NCBI RefSeq assembly: GCF_026210795.1
Contig: NC_089443.1
Span: forward strand, 1,178,001 to 1,242,000
DNA: 64,000 nt
Direction: 5' to 3'
Origin: Rhizophagus irregularis
Lineage: Eukaryota; Glomeromycota; Glomeromycetes; Glomerales; Glomeraceae
Numbering within the stretch: position 1 is the first letter of the stretch; every line of letters begins with the position of its first letter. The translations under genes and the position numbers were made by a program. Below, piece after piece: positions 1 through 12,940 of the stretch. Below the pieces are notes generated by a model, which searched no databases, had not been told where the DNA came from, and was given only the letters and a program-made list of their open reading frames with translations.

Positions 1-180
1 CCCTAACCCTAAGCTACTCCAAATCAACATCATTTTGAAGCCAAAGTTTCTAAACCTAACCAACTATCCTTACCCTAACCCTAAGTTACTCCAAAGCCAA
101 CACCATTTTAAAGCCAAAATACCTAACCTAACCAACTATCCTTACCCTAACCCTAAGCTACCATGAAGCCAAACATACCA
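1..180. repeat. Subtelomere-like 72-bp tandem repeat with CCCTAA motifs
   Basis: CCCTAACCCTAAG occurs at 1, 73 and about 145, an exact 72-bp spacing. Between these blocks the units share 'gctactccaaa', 'ccatttt.aagccaaa' and 'cctaaccaactatcctta'. The third unit diverges after about 160. CCCTAA is the C-strand of the TTAGGG telomere repeat and sits at the left edge in the orientation expected for a left chromosome end. It is not a pure telomere array: only two telomere hexamers occur per 72 bp, so this is a subtelomeric satellite or degenerate telomere. Confidence 0.75.
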
Positions 181-252
181 TGTGTAAAGTCTGAATTTTT
201 AGCAGTTTCGACCACTTCTTCCATAGGGTAGTTTTTACATTCAATATAACGA

Positions 253-440
253 AAGAAAAGGAAGGTTTACATTCAATATCAGTGAAAAAAAAGTGTGTTT
301 GTGTATAAAAAAGAGTGTTTGTGTATAGTTAAACTGAGAGAGAGAACAACCGTGACAAAAGAAAAGGAAGGTTTACATTCAATATCAGCGAAAAAAAAGA
401 GTGTTTGCGTATAGAGAGAGAACAACCGTGAGAAATACTG
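253..440. repeat. Diverged 106-bp direct repeat, subtelomeric
   Basis: The string 'ggaaggtttacattcaatat' starts at 260 and again at 366. Each copy is followed by a run of A, 'gtgtttg.gtatag' and 'gagagagaacaaccgtga'. The first copy has an extra 'gtgtttgtgtataaaaaaga' segment. No coding potential is seen. Confidence 0.7.
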
Positions 441-1606
441 ATCGATTTGATAATCAAAAAGCTTAATAATGATTACAGCACGTGATTATAGTATTTTACA
501 TCATTACACTCGATTTACATAATTACATCAATACATCATTACACAATAAATATTACAGATCACATGACAAATGGGGACTAGCGACAAATCGCACCAGCGA
601 TAAATGATAATTTTCTTTCTTTTTATTATTTTTATCACACGATAAATATTAATATTTTACGTTTCTTTGAAATTTTTAAAGTTTGTTTTAGCAAGTATTA
701 AAGTATTTATATATATTAATTTTATATATTTTGGCTTTTTGTATAAATAGCACCTTTTTTAGTTAGGTATATGTTACTTTATCAGTTATACAGCAGAGAA
801 TTTTAAAAATAAAGAAAAAAAAAATTTTTATTTTATAAATATATAAAGTAAAAATTTTTCTGTATTGTTTACGGTATTATTCAATAAAAATATAATAAAA
901 CTATTTAATACTTAAAAATTTTATTTTTATTGATTTTTTTACTTAAATATTAAAAGTCGGAATTTTTTCGCGATTTTTTTTTTCAAAATGTTACACGAGA
1001 TCAACCAATCAAAATTTAGACGCCACACTTTATATCACGTACCCGAGCTTTTTTTGTTGGTTACGCTGAGGAGTTGGGTCATTTAAGCTTTTTCAATGAT
1101 CCAAGATTGTTACCTAAAAAACTGAATTCAACTATTAAGGAACTAACTAAATAAAGAAAACAAAATATTTATATGCACTTGGAGATAAGGTTTGAAATTC
1201 TTCAAATTTCGAAAAGTAAACTAGCTATCCAACCAAAAAGAACTTCAAAATAAATTAAGACCAGACTTTAACCAATTTTTAAATCATTCAAAGATAATTA
1301 ATAGAGTCAGAAATATTAAATATTATCTGTTTAACTGATTTGACATGTAGATTTCAAAAATAACCAGTATTTTTGTAAATATACGAGAAATAGAAGTGCA
1401 AGTGAGGGTTAAAAATAGACCAAAAGATTTCAATGCTGGATGTGAATTTCTCCAATTTGTACGAAACGCTTTTCCTATGAATTCGATTTCTGAATATTAC
1501 TCGTTTAATTTTGGAAATTGAATTACTAACGAGTAAAAACTTTTATAACAAAAGTACTACATAAATGACCAATAAAGACTGCATAACATTAACGTGGTTC
1601 TTATTC
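441..1606. other. AT-rich intergenic DNA, no gene seen
   Basis: No convincing open frame. A segment at about 1033-1075 (CACGT.CCCGAGCTTTTTTTG.TGGTTACGCTG) is a diverged match to 22157-22195 inside the MITE at 22.1 kb, so it may be a relic of the same element family. Confidence 0.5.
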
Positions 1607-4600
1607 TTAATTTATTAAGGACTTGAGTTGCGTTTCTAATTTAATTTTTTCCTCTTGCTTATACAGAATATCTCTAATTTCTTCTTCAGTTAATTCGTGT
1701 TTTTCAATCAATTTTCGTCTAATTTTTTCAAGTTCTTCGGAAGCATGGCCATCGTTAGTTAGAATAACATTTTCTTGTTTTTTCAAAATATTATCTATTA
1801 AAAGCTTCCCTCTTTTACCAAGATCATGTTTTTTATCAATTTTATTAACTAATTCACTTATTTCGGTTTGTTGAGTTTGAATTTGAGAAAGCAAACCACT
1901 TATTTCCTTTTTTTCTCCATTTAACTTATCAATAAATTCCTCTTTATTTTTTATTTCATTATTAAGTGCAGTAATTTTCTTCTCATTTTGTTGTTTGAGC
2001 TCGTTAATAAATTTCTCTTTTTCTCTTAAGTTTTCTTCTTTATTTTTTATTTCATTGTTAAGGGCAGTAATTTTCTTCTCATTTTGTTGTTTGAGCTCGT
2101 CAATAAGTTCCTCCTTTTCTTTCATTTTGTTATTGGTATCGATAATTTTCTTTTCGTTTTTTTGTCGGAGATTACTAATAATTTCCTCATTTTCTTTTAA
2201 ATTGTTTTTCTGTTTTTCAAGATCACGTTGTAAATTTTCTTTATCCTTCTGAAGTTTTTTGAGATTGTTTCTATGCTCAATTTGTTCATCTTGAAGGGCT
2301 TCCTTGATTTTTCTGATCTTTTCATATTCATCCTCCATTGTTTTAGCTATAGCTTCGAGTTTTTCTTTTTTACTTTGTGACAATTTTATGTCCTTCTCCA
2401 AGTCATCCATTTTCTTTCTCAATTCAGATGTACTTGTTTTAGAAAAGAATCCCTCATGTTTTAATTTTTTTTTGAGACCGCCCAGTTCATTTTTTTTAGC
2501 TTCAATTTTAGATAAAGATAATTTAATCTTGTTTAACTCATTTTCTAAGTTGGTAGTTTTATCTTCTTTGATTTTTAATTCCTTACTTTTTTCTTCTAAT
2601 TGTTTTTCTGATTCTTTTATATCTTCCTCTTTGATCTTTAAATCATCTTTTAATACTTTTATTTCGTCTTCCAATTTTTCTTTTTCCACTAATTTCTCGG
2701 CAATAAGGGAATCTAGTTTCTCCTCTTTTTCTTTTATTTTTTGCTCAGTTTGTCTATAAACATCCTCTTGCTGCTTCAATTTGGCATTCAATTCTTTGAC
2801 CATTTGATTCAAATTATTGGTTTCTTGTCCCAAATTCGTTAATTTTTCCTCTAACTGTTTATTTTTTTTCTTTAATACCTCTTCTTTTACATACAATTTA
2901 TTGTTTTCATTTTCAAGTTCTATAAGTTTAGCATCTAAAGTTAATTTTTCAATCTGTTTGATTTGATTTTGGAGAGTTTCGTTTTCTTTAATTAATTTCC
3001 AGTTTTTTTTCCATGCTTTCAAATTATATCTACCTTTAAAAGCATCATTAGAACTCATAGTGTATGTCTTAAGTTGTTCAAATATTCTTATAACCTTGGC
3101 TTCTGGTCTTTTATCAGCTGAACACTGAAAAATTTTAATACTATCAGGTAAGTATTCTAGACCCGAATCTATATCAGTATCATTAATACTTAAATTCTCT
3201 AATTTAATTAGATTTTTCAAAGCTTTCAAACTACCATAAAAACGGTTATATATGCCTTGTTCGATTCTAATTTCATCAGTGTTTCCTATGAGTAGTACAT
3301 TTAAATTAACTAAACGTCCAAAACAATTTAAATTCTGAGAAAATGAATTATCAAGTAAATTTATATACTCTAATGTTTCATTATTTGCAGCGGATAGTTT
3401 CAAATCATTAAGTTGATTATAATTAGCTGTAACAGATCTAATATTTAAACAATTACTTAGATCTAAACTAATTAAATTGTTTCGGGAACAATTAATTTCA
3501 GTTAACTTCTCATTTTTACTAATATCTAGACTAGTTAATTTATTATTAGAACAGTCTAATTTTTTTAAATTAATAAAATCGGATAAATCTAAATGGCCTT
3601 CTAAATTTTCATTAGTCATTTTTAATTCATTTAGGTTTGTTCTGTCTCCTTTTATTGGATATAGTATGTCTAGGTATTTTTGTGTATTTGTTTGCTCTAA
3701 TTGTGGTTCTGTAATAAAATTTTCGATTAATTTAAAATTTGTAATTTGTTCATATTATTTGTAATTATATAAAAAAAAAAAATAATAATAACATACCCCT
3801 ATAATTATTTTTATTTAAAATATATCCCATAGAATATCCAATTCCATCAATATCAATCTTTGAATTTTCACAATCTGAATGTAATAGCGTGCAAATAGCT
3901 AATTCAACATTAGATTGAGTTGAATTAACTATACTTGAATTTGAAATATCAAAATAAACACAGTCCTTTGACCATCCAGTAAACTCAATATTCATAGCCT
4001 CAAAACATTTAATAGAGATATCATATCCTTGAGATAATTGATGAGAAGTTTTAATTGAATAGGAAGGATTGTTGCGTTGTAATGTAATCGTCCTCTTAAA
4101 ACAATCGACCTGTATTTCTCGATTGTTTGGATAAAATACTGATAATTCTGAAGGATTTCCGATGATCATCCATACGATATAACATTCTTCTATACTTATA
4201 TTTGTATTATTTGAAGTTTCTATTGTCGCGGAAAATTCATTAATTTCATATGATCCAAATGTAATAAAAATATCATCCAATTTTGAATTATTTATTGAAA
4301 CGATTGATCCAAAAACTTCGTAATTTTTATTGTCTAACGATGGTTCTATATTTATAATTTTCTGTTTAGTAATATCTGAACTCTTTAAATCAACAATTCC
4401 AGTCATTATAATCTTAAATTTATCTTGCTCATTCAAAACAGTATCTATTCTCTTCGTTTGTTCTACTTCAAGAATATTATATAAAGGAATTATATTATTG
4501 AGTTCAATGACTTCTAAGTCATCCTCTGTATTTTGAATCCATTCAGGTAAATCAATTTCTTCGATAATTTCTCCTTTTTGCGTTAAAAGACAATTAATAC

Positions 4601-6008
4601 CATAATATGTTAAATGCGGTGCTAAAGATTCAAATGCTGGTAATGCAAAATCAATCTTTTTCGATATATTAGATAAATTTCCTATGATATTCTTAAGAGA
4701 TTTTCCTAATAAGATATTTAATGAAATAAACCATCCATATTCGTCGAAAACTTCTTGCAAACATATAAGTGGTGTCATACTTTTAAGTGCTTTATCTATA
4801 TCTTTCTTAAGTTTTTCTGTAGGTTTAATATTATCTCTATTTAATGAAATTTTATATCGTTCACATTTTACCAAAAAGTGTACGTAATCCTGATAACTTA
4901 GATCATCTGAAACTTTAATAAACGGAAAAGAGCTTATATCTTCATTACTATTAGCTGAAATGATATTATTATCAATCAAAATTTCTTCTAAAATGGTTGT
5001 CGGTTTCACCATTTCTAAATAAAATTTATTACTTGATTTTATATCAGGAAAATTAATTAAATCAATAGCTTTTTCCTTGCAAATTTTTAATTCAAAATTT
5101 TGATCAATTATTAACCCTTGAAAAAGTTGAAATTCTTTAACCCATCTTACGTATTTTGAATATTCAACCCAATTTTCTAAAGTTAATTCCTCTTTAAAAT
5201 TAGCAACTCCAGATTGTTTCTTATCTGCAAATGATGTTGTATCGAATTTTAATTGAACGAGATTATTATTAGAAATTATTTTATCCGTATCATCTTGGAA
5301 TAAATTATTCATCCAATCGGTTAATTTTTCATGAGTATCTAAATTTTTTCCGTCTGTTGTTGTTATTTTTGGAAAAAAATTCTGAGCGGCGGGCAAGTTA
5401 TTAAATAGAATTTCTTTCTTATTTTTAGCCGAATCATACGCCCAAGTTAAATAAGAGTAAAAAATATCGATTTGTTTTGAATTGACCGATTCAAGCCCAT
5501 TGATAAATAATTTATCACCAATTAAAATCCTTATTGGAAATAGATGGCCATGCATTTCATGTATTTTTCCTTCATCGTCATTCATAAAGTTTGAAAAAGA
5601 TTCTGATAAATCAGCAGTAAAAGTAATTTCAACGACAGGAAAATTAATACATAGTATGTCTGATGGTCGTAGGGACTCGTCAAGTTCAACTTCAACGTCG
5701 TTATCATCAGAATTCGATAAATTTACATGAGAGCTACGATCATTTCGGTCGTTTACGGAAGTATACACAAAAGGTTGACCCTCATATAAACTAATATTCC
5801 ATCTGACATCATCATTTAATACAGCTTGTTTACTTTGTTCTATATTACTCAACTTAAATGGTTGAATTAATGATTGTAGGTTAGATAGTAATTCTTTTAT
5901 TGGGTTCAATTTCTTCGATTTTAATGTTGCTAATACTTTCTGAATTGATGATATTTCGTTTAGACAATAATTTTGAATTTTATTCTCTTCTTTTATTTGT
6001 TGATCCAT
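1607..6008 (-). CDS. Two-exon gene: large Glomeromycotina family domain + leucine-rich repeats + long coiled coil
   Basis: Two long reading frames are one gene. Exon 1 runs 6008-3797 (737 codons plus 1 base) and meets a GTATGT donor at 3796. An acceptor TTACAG ends at 3709 and exon 2 runs 3708-1607. The 88-nt intron joins phase 1 to phase 2 in frame, giving about 1437 residues. Without splicing, exon 1 reads into a meaningless LLLFFFFI tail and exon 2 would lose the motif TQKYLDILYPIKGDRTNLNE before its first ATG. Residues 1-737 resemble, from memory, a large Rhizophagus family (possibly the one listed as DUF7431), with NWVEYSKYVRWVKEFQLFQG and YEVFGSIVSINNSKLDDIF. About residues 765-900 hold LRRs of the type LxxLDCSNNKLTSLDIS. 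About 960-1437 is Lys/Glu/Gln-rich coiled coil. Probably an intracellular scaffold; its biochemical function is unknown. An additional 5' exon cannot be excluded. Confidence 0.85.
1941..2132 (-). repeat. 96-bp in-frame tandem duplication inside the coiled coil
   Basis: The blocks starting at 1941 and 2037 are nearly identical. Each encodes a 32-residue unit containing ELKQQNEKKITALNNEIKNK. The period of 96 nt (32 codons) preserves the frame, so this looks like a recent lengthening of the coiled coil by unequal exchange or replication slippage. Confidence 0.8.
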
Positions 6009-6240
6009 TGAAGTGTATCGGTATGTAAAATATAGTATTTAGGATAAGATAAACAGATAAACAAAATATTTATTGTTTGTTTTGTTTGTATTGTTATAAA
6101 CAATACGATAAGTTAATTATACAATTAATTATTTATATTGAAATTTTGTCACACGTCACCTGACGTTATCATTGAGTTAATTATCTAACCACTAACCATA
6201 ATAATATTTTTTTTTAAAATTCCTGATTAGGAATTATTTG

Positions 6241-7110
6241 AATGGATCATAGTGATAATAGATGTACAGTACCATGCTGTGTACTGCATTTTGACAAAAA
6301 AGACTTCATAAAGAATAATGATAAAAAGAATATTAGCTAGTCGAATTTATTAATAGCCTGATTTTTTAAGCAAATTGCAAAGTCACTAACAGCTAAAAAT
6401 GTCGCTATAGTGTACAATGCTTAATCATTGCCTATTTATTAAGGAATTTCTGAATAGAATTTTTAATGTATCATGATTTGAATCTAAGAATTTTTGGAAC
6501 TTTCGAAAGAATAATGATAAGAAAAATTAGTAATTAAAGTTTATGTAACTCTTAATTGTATTGTTGCAGCAATAACACTAAAAATGTCTCTATAACGTCT
6601 ATTTTCTAAAGATTGTGAATTGGAATGTATCATGATTTCATAAATTTTGAACCTAGAAAGCAATTACTGCGGTTAATGGCCTTTAATGTAATACACTTTT
6701 GGAAGATTTAAAAATTCAAAAAAAAAAAATACTTTTAAAAAGAATATTGACGAAATTTGAATTAATTAAATTTTTGTAATCAAATGTATCATTACGATAA
6801 TGGTTAAACAAAAGTTTATATCATTATTTTGAATTATATTATGATAACGGACGAAAAAAAAAAATTGATGCAAGATGATTATCATATTCTTTTTTTATTT
6901 AAAAAAAAAAATTGACTACCTTATAGTTGCAATGAACGTCCCGACCGTCCCGTTATCTACATAATAAAAAACGAGAACAATGAAACCATCATGGGAATAC
7001 GAAAAAACCCTAGTTAATGTTACACAGCATGTATATGACACTTCATTTGAGCTTCTTATATTGATATTAACTTTATAAGTGAAAGTTTTTTTATTGATAA
7101 CACGCATTTC
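6241..7110. repeat. Old dispersed repeat, copy 1
   Basis: Several stretches match 11640-12290 in the same order: 'gtgtactgcattttg' and 'gtgtactacattttgg'; 'gacgaa.ttt.aattaattaaattttt.taatca'; 'atgtatcatta'; and 'gactacct.ata.ttgca.tgaacg' near 6912 and 12174. Within the copy, shorter units with 'gaataatgataa' and 'actaaaaatgtc.ctata' recur near 6318/6510 and 6398/6580. The 63-codon frame at 6916-7107 lies inside this repeat and is not called as a gene. Confidence 0.55.
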
Positions 7111-8800
7111 TTTATTAAAATTACTTTAATAAGTCAAAGTCATTAAAGAAAAAGTTTATTAAGTTTATTTATTCTTATGTAATATTAACTGATATTTAAA
7201 AAGTTAGATATAATGACCCGATTGACCCGACACGTGATGATTTACAACAATTAAACGTACATATGTACAGATTATATGTAAATCAGAATAACAGAGAAAT
7301 CAATTTGTTGACATTGTAATGATTGTACAAATATAATAATATTATATTATCGTACGACCTGACCATAACAGAAAGTTTATCAATAGTCTAAATAAGATTA
7401 TTTTAAACAAATTTTATTTTAATACAGATAAAGACTATTAAAATTTTTTACAAGGATTAATATGAATCAATAAATGGGTTTCTGATATTATAATATTACT
7501 TTTAATAACACAAAATGAATAACTCCTCCTACTAACAACAATAATAAATAATATACAGTATATAGTTTTATCCGATGCTATAAGCTTTAATCAATGAAAT
7601 ATCTAAAATTAAATCATATTATGGTCATATGTAATCGTACGATAATACTAGAAATTAATACTCACATAAAATTATTTCTTTACTTCTCAATAATAACCTT
7701 ATAGAATATATCTTGAACTTAATTAAATAATAATTCAATTATATCACATCGTCATTTATCTCATGAAATATTAAGTGGATATAAAAAAGTGATAGTCCTC
7801 GTGGTAGTCATGTTACGGCGGTGGTTATTGAAAGTTATTAAATATTAAGATTTTGGATATACAGTACTCTACTTGCGAAGAAAAAAGTTTTCTTTGATTA
7901 CAACTAGTTTATGATCAGCAACTACGATAAAGATGATGTAAAAAATATTATTACATAGAAAACATATTTTATTATAAAATATATAAATTTCCAAAGATGA
8001 TAAAGATGATTAAAAGGAAAATTGCCAAATAAAGTGGAATTATTATTATTAAAACGAGTAGAGTGATTAGTGCATAAAGTATTTCTGTTTTTTTTTCTTT
8101 AATCAAAATTTTATGTATTTTTTATTTTACTTTTATTTTTATATCTAGGCGAAACTCATACAATAATTCATGTAAACTATAATAGATATATGAAGCAGAA
8201 TATAATACTATAGTAAGGCTGCCCGAAAATAACCGTTCACTGATTTATAGAAAAATAAAGAAAATTGATATATTTTTACACGGCACACTGGGAACGAAAA
8301 AAGAAAAAAGAAAAAATGTCACATTATTTTTTCAGAACTGGGGATCTGAGTTGAGATATGAGTTACCTTACTCATAAGTTGTGGTTTTGTTGATAAAATA
8401 AAACGAAAACAACAAAATTTAAGGACAAACTTAAAAAAGTAAAAAAAAATCAATTAATTTCGTTAATGGTGGTTCGTCGATCGCTTGATTATTGGCCATT
8501 TTTCAGAGCTTGGATCAGTTATGAATGGTGATTAAGATGAGAATGTCGTTTATTTGGCCGTAATTATACAATTTATTAGACAGTTATACTAAAAAAATAC
8601 AGTTATTAGTGTATTTGAATAGTGTGCCTGGGCGATCACAAGTTAGTAAAGAAAAATTAAAAACACAAAAGGATTAGTGTGGTGGAAAATCATATAAACC
8701 CTATGAGAAAGTACTATCACTCAAGAGAGCAAGGTGACATAGAGGTACCTCATACAAATATACAATCACATCATCACATGCTATAGTTGTGTCATTAATA
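7111..8800. other. AT-rich intergenic DNA, no gene seen
   Basis: I see no supported gene. A 40-codon open stretch on the + strand at about 8664-8785 (ending TNIQSHHHML) is less AT-rich than its surroundings but has no start, splice or family signal. Confidence 0.4.
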
Positions 8801-8805
8801 AATAA

Positions 8806-8960
8806 ATGAAATATTTGCACTAGAAACTATAATTAAATATAATAAATCTAAATCTAATAAATGAATGAAATATTTTCACTAGAAACTAAATTCAATGAAT
8901 AAATGAAAACTATAGTAATAAATAAATCTAATCCAATAAATGAATGAAATTTACAGTAAA
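8806..8960. repeat. Short tandem repeat of AATAAATGAATGAAAT type
   Basis: Imperfect units of about 30-55 bp built from 'aataaatgaatgaaatatt', 'cactagaaacta' and 'aataaatctaa' follow each other across this stretch. Confidence 0.6.
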
Positions 8961-11600
8961 AAAAATATAAAAATAACTATTGAACACTTGCTACATTGTT
9001 CATAACTAAAACAATCTATAGAACCTCAGTTTCTCTCAGGCTACAGCTGGTCATTAGCGAAATATAATTTCGCCTAGTAAAAAGAGCTATGTACACATGA
9101 ATTCCCTTCTCTTGTAGGAACATAAAATGATACTTACCACAATGACAGAGTATTCAAATCAAAATTACAAGACAACTGGTGAATCAAAAGTGTTTCCTTG
9201 TGCGCATAGTAATTTCATCTCTTCTAATAATAGTTATCACTTCGGGAACCATGCAAATGTAACGGTTCTATTTAATCAATAAAATAATGGTACAGTAGGA
9301 TAATTTAGTTGAAAGGACCTTTATAATAATAATAAAATATAACATAATGACATTACAATTGAAAACTCTATTTAACGTTATTTTAATCTCTAATTTCTCG
9401 ATATATAGTCACTAATTCCATTTGATCAGCTGTAAAAAAAAAGCAATTCAAATAATTTGAAAGAGGAACAGGAGGACGTATTAACATAACAAAACAAAAA
9501 TAAGAACTTTTTTAAAAAATGGAAGAGGTAAATACTGAAAAGTGGAAATAAAAAATTAAAGGTAAGTTTATTTGATTACTTCTCTGGAAATAACAAGAGT
9601 GAGGAGAAAGAAAAGGAACGGAAATAGTTAGAAATATAACTGGTCTGAGACGCCGATTTGAATTTGTGGAAATTGTTCGTTGATGTCCCTTAGATGTTTA
9701 TTTTAATTTAATAATATATTATTTTTACATTTAAAAATGGTTGATAATTTTTAAAATAAATAATTATCTAAACACATAGTGCCATATTGGAAAATAATGT
9801 TATCAAGTTTTCCAAAATTATCAAACTTAAAATAAGGATTCATTTGTTTTTACGCTTAAAAAAGCATTGAGTTTGCGCCACTTCATTCATCTTAATTTTC
9901 TTATCAATTCTCGATCTTATTATCGTAACTCTTTTCAGGGACTTATCGAAAGAACCTATTACAAGCGCGCCTAATGCTAAAGAACTTACGAAATTTCAAC
10001 TCACTTTGTAAGGTGGTCTTCCAGGACCTACAAATAGGTCATAGGAACTTTTAGCTCTACGCATTTTTTCAGGGCCGGAATTATGATAATGTCAGTCACC
10101 TACTAAAATAATAAGTAATAAAATTCTGACCAACATTATTGCAAATTATCTCAGAAAGGAAAGATTTTCATGGTTATTTTTAGCCTACATATTCTACGCG
10201 TTTATGTCTTGTTACCTATTTCAGTATTGCTGGGGGTCCATCTGCTTCAAAATAAAACATCCGCCGCACTAATTATATCATGTGATTGGCGATCAGACTT
10301 GCTGTAATAACTCGGTATAATAGTCTGATAAGTCGTTGATGATCTTCAAGATATTGGATACTTTAGCAATAATTCATTTTTTTTTTTTATACTTTATCTT
10401 CAAATATAATTGCTTTATCTTCTACGTCACTCCAAGCGTTATAATATCTGAATATTATCTGATGCTATTTAATATAAATAATTGATATAATGTGTTAGTT
10501 GGAACTTTTAATATTACAATTGATGAAAATAATAACCCACGTTCGTATAATACGCAAATACTCGTATAAGTAAAATATTTTCCAAAATATAGATAAGACA
10601 TCAATCATAATTTTTTTTGGTGGTCTCTTGTACGCAGTACAAATTTCATTGTTTAAGATTTTTGTAATACGAGATTCGAGTTGAATCATTTTGTGAGAGA
10701 ATTGGCTTAAATTAAAAAAAATATCTAAATTGAAAGTTCATTTGCGGAAATTTATGAACTAAGTTCGATTGCCTTGAAACATCAAAAAAAAAAAATGTAA
10801 GATAGTAGTGATTATAAATTTACGCTTAAATTTTTATTTATAATAATATTTTACACAATGATTTATTTATAGAATATTAAAGTTCAATTTGGTAATAAAT
10901 TTATATTTTAAATAGTTAAAAATAATCAAATTAATAAAGACAGTCTAATTTTATCAAGAACCGCTATTTTATTGCGCTATCATTTTTATAAAAAAAATCC
11001 TTTTCTTTTTTTTCTCATTTCAAATCCAAACTAATCTAAATTCCGTTCTTGAATTTCGCTAAAAATATTTTTAAAGTACCACAAGTAGTGATGTCAATAG
11101 CTGATCAGCCGTCTTAGCATCATGTACACGCAATGCTTCAGTGATCCTACTAAAAAGTGAAAAACACAGCACTTTTTTAAAAAAAAAGAAGGTTCTTGAT
11201 ATTCTAAGTATGGTGAGACAATAAATTTTTTTTTTCATTATTATTTATTTTATTGCGATTATTAAAAATGTCCTAATAAACAAAAAAGCTATAATGCAAA
11301 ATATTGGAGGGATGTAATATCAGTTCAAAATTCGTAGAAGCGAAAACAATCTAATCTATATTTGGATATTTTTGAAAAAAAAATTCTCACAGTAAAATAA
11401 GCATTCGATGCCAGTGTTCAAGCCTTTTTTGCCAGGCATTGGTACCTATTGCAATAATACCTGCCGGCTCAAAAATTTTATAGGCAGATTAGAGACTGGG
11501 ATACAATTATATGTAAATCTGAGCTAAATGATAAACAGATTGCAATAAAACTAAAAATAGAAGAAGAATTTAGCCAGGATCCTGATTTGGAATTGTCTGA
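8961..11600. other. AT-rich intergenic DNA, no gene seen
   Basis: No long frame and no family motif on either strand. A few less AT-rich islands (about 9950-10120, 10230-10290, 11400-11480) could be transposon debris but show no termini that I can define. Confidence 0.4.
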
Positions 11601-12290
11601 ATGAATTATGAATATACCGTAGAAAAACAAATTAAAGTTCAAAAATAAAGGCTTTTAAAAGAATAATGATAAAGTTATTGATTACAATAATCAATGCTGT
11701 AATAGTAGTATATAATTAGGTTATTACTTTTTTTAAAGTTATTATAGATGGCGTCGTCGCGTCGATTGCATTATTATTTTTGTGTAACATATTAATTAAT
11801 GACCATAAAATTTTCGGTCGAACACGTTCCACTAATAGAATGGTTTATTTTGCATATGACCGAAAAATGCAACCAACCGGAATTTGAACAAGGCTATTGT
11901 GTACTACATTTTGGGAAGAAGATAAAATTTGAAAAAAGACTTGATAATATTCGACGAATTTCAAATTAATTAAATTTTATAATCAGAACAATTACAGGCT
12001 ACTATGTATCATTAAAACAATGATTTTTATCTTAAATGTCGCCATAATTGTACAAAGTTTACATCAGAATTTTTTAAAGTTTGAACTATTATTAAAACGA
12101 ATATAGGAGCAAAAAGTCGAATATCATTTTTTTTTTTTCTTAAAAAAAATTTAAGAAAAAAAAAATCTCTTCATTGACTACCTCATAATTGCACTGAACG
12201 ACTGAACGACTGAACGTCCTGTTATTTGCGTATTACCACACATACATAAAAACGAAAAACAATGAAACATTCTACATTCTTCCTGGAGTT
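11600..12290. repeat. Old dispersed repeat, copy 2
   Basis: Diverged counterpart of 6241-7110, with shared blocks in the same order and orientation. It includes 'gaataatgataa' near 11660, 'gtgtactacatttt' near 11899, and 'gactacctcataattgcactgaacg' near 12176, where 'gactgaacg' is locally triplicated. Confidence 0.5.
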
Positions 12291-12519
12291 ACATTTTCTT
12301 AACTTCGGTCGATGACCACATGTTCGTGCATAACTCTGCATAACTCTGGTCAAAAATTCTAAACGTCCTTCGGGAAATTGTACGTAGGCGCTTCAACCGC
12401 GCCTATCCGGTGGAATTTGATTACGGAGACATCAATTTTTTTTGGATAAAGTCATAGTCAAGTTTAGAAAAATAAAATAAAAATAAAAAGGCAAATAAAA
12501 TTTTTAAATTTTTTAATTA

Positions 12520-12690
12520 AGTACGTTTGGTTGAGTGGTTAAAGCGTATATGGTTTTATTAAAAGTATTAAGCTACTTCGTCCCTAGGTTGGCTATGATC
12601 AGTCGGGCTGAATAGGAATTCTTCCGAGGTATATGAGGTATATATAAGCGTTGTTTAGTTATGCGATGCTTCCAAGCACAAAAAAAATAA
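12520..12690 (+). mobile_element. tRNA-like sequence followed by an A-rich tail, possible SINE relic
   Basis: TGGTTGAGTGGTTAAAGCG at about 12529-12547 fits the pol III A-box and D-arm of a tRNA-Ser/Leu type gene. Downstream 'taggttggctatgatc' is only a poor B-box. A run 'aaaaaaaataaaaaa' ends the segment near 12692. I could not fold a proper anticodon or T arm, so it is not called a tRNA. No target-site duplication was found. Confidence 0.35.
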
Positions 12691-12940
12691 AAAACTTTCG
12701 TTTGCTGCGGATTTATAGTTGAAATTTATAATCACATGATCAGTACATAACGCGCACAATAAAAAGGTATTTATATTGGCGAACAAATCCTTATGAACAT
12801 ATTTTAATTTAACATAATTTTATTTTTATTTTCTATTGAGTGATTTCACATTTTATAAAATAAACATCTTTCTTGATAAAATGTTTTTTTAACAAAATTT
12901 CTTCATAAAAAGTTGCTGAAATTATTTCACTAATATTCAT

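Noticed and set aside
1-180. True telomere
   Set aside because: Only two CCCTAA per 72-bp unit; a telomere would be uninterrupted hexamers.
1623-2759. Plus-strand frames rich in Ser/Phe/Leu opposite the coiled coil
   Set aside because: Shadows of the antisense Lys/Glu coiled-coil coding sequence.
6916-7107. 63-codon minus-strand frame
   Set aside because: Lies inside an old repeat whose second copy (about 12.2 kb) does not keep the frame.
8664-8785. 40-codon open stretch ending in SHHHML
   Set aside because: Protein-like composition but no start, splice sites or family; kept only as a note in the intergenic entry.
12520-12610. Functional tRNA gene
   Set aside because: A-box is good but no acceptor stem, anticodon arm or acceptable B-box could be formed.
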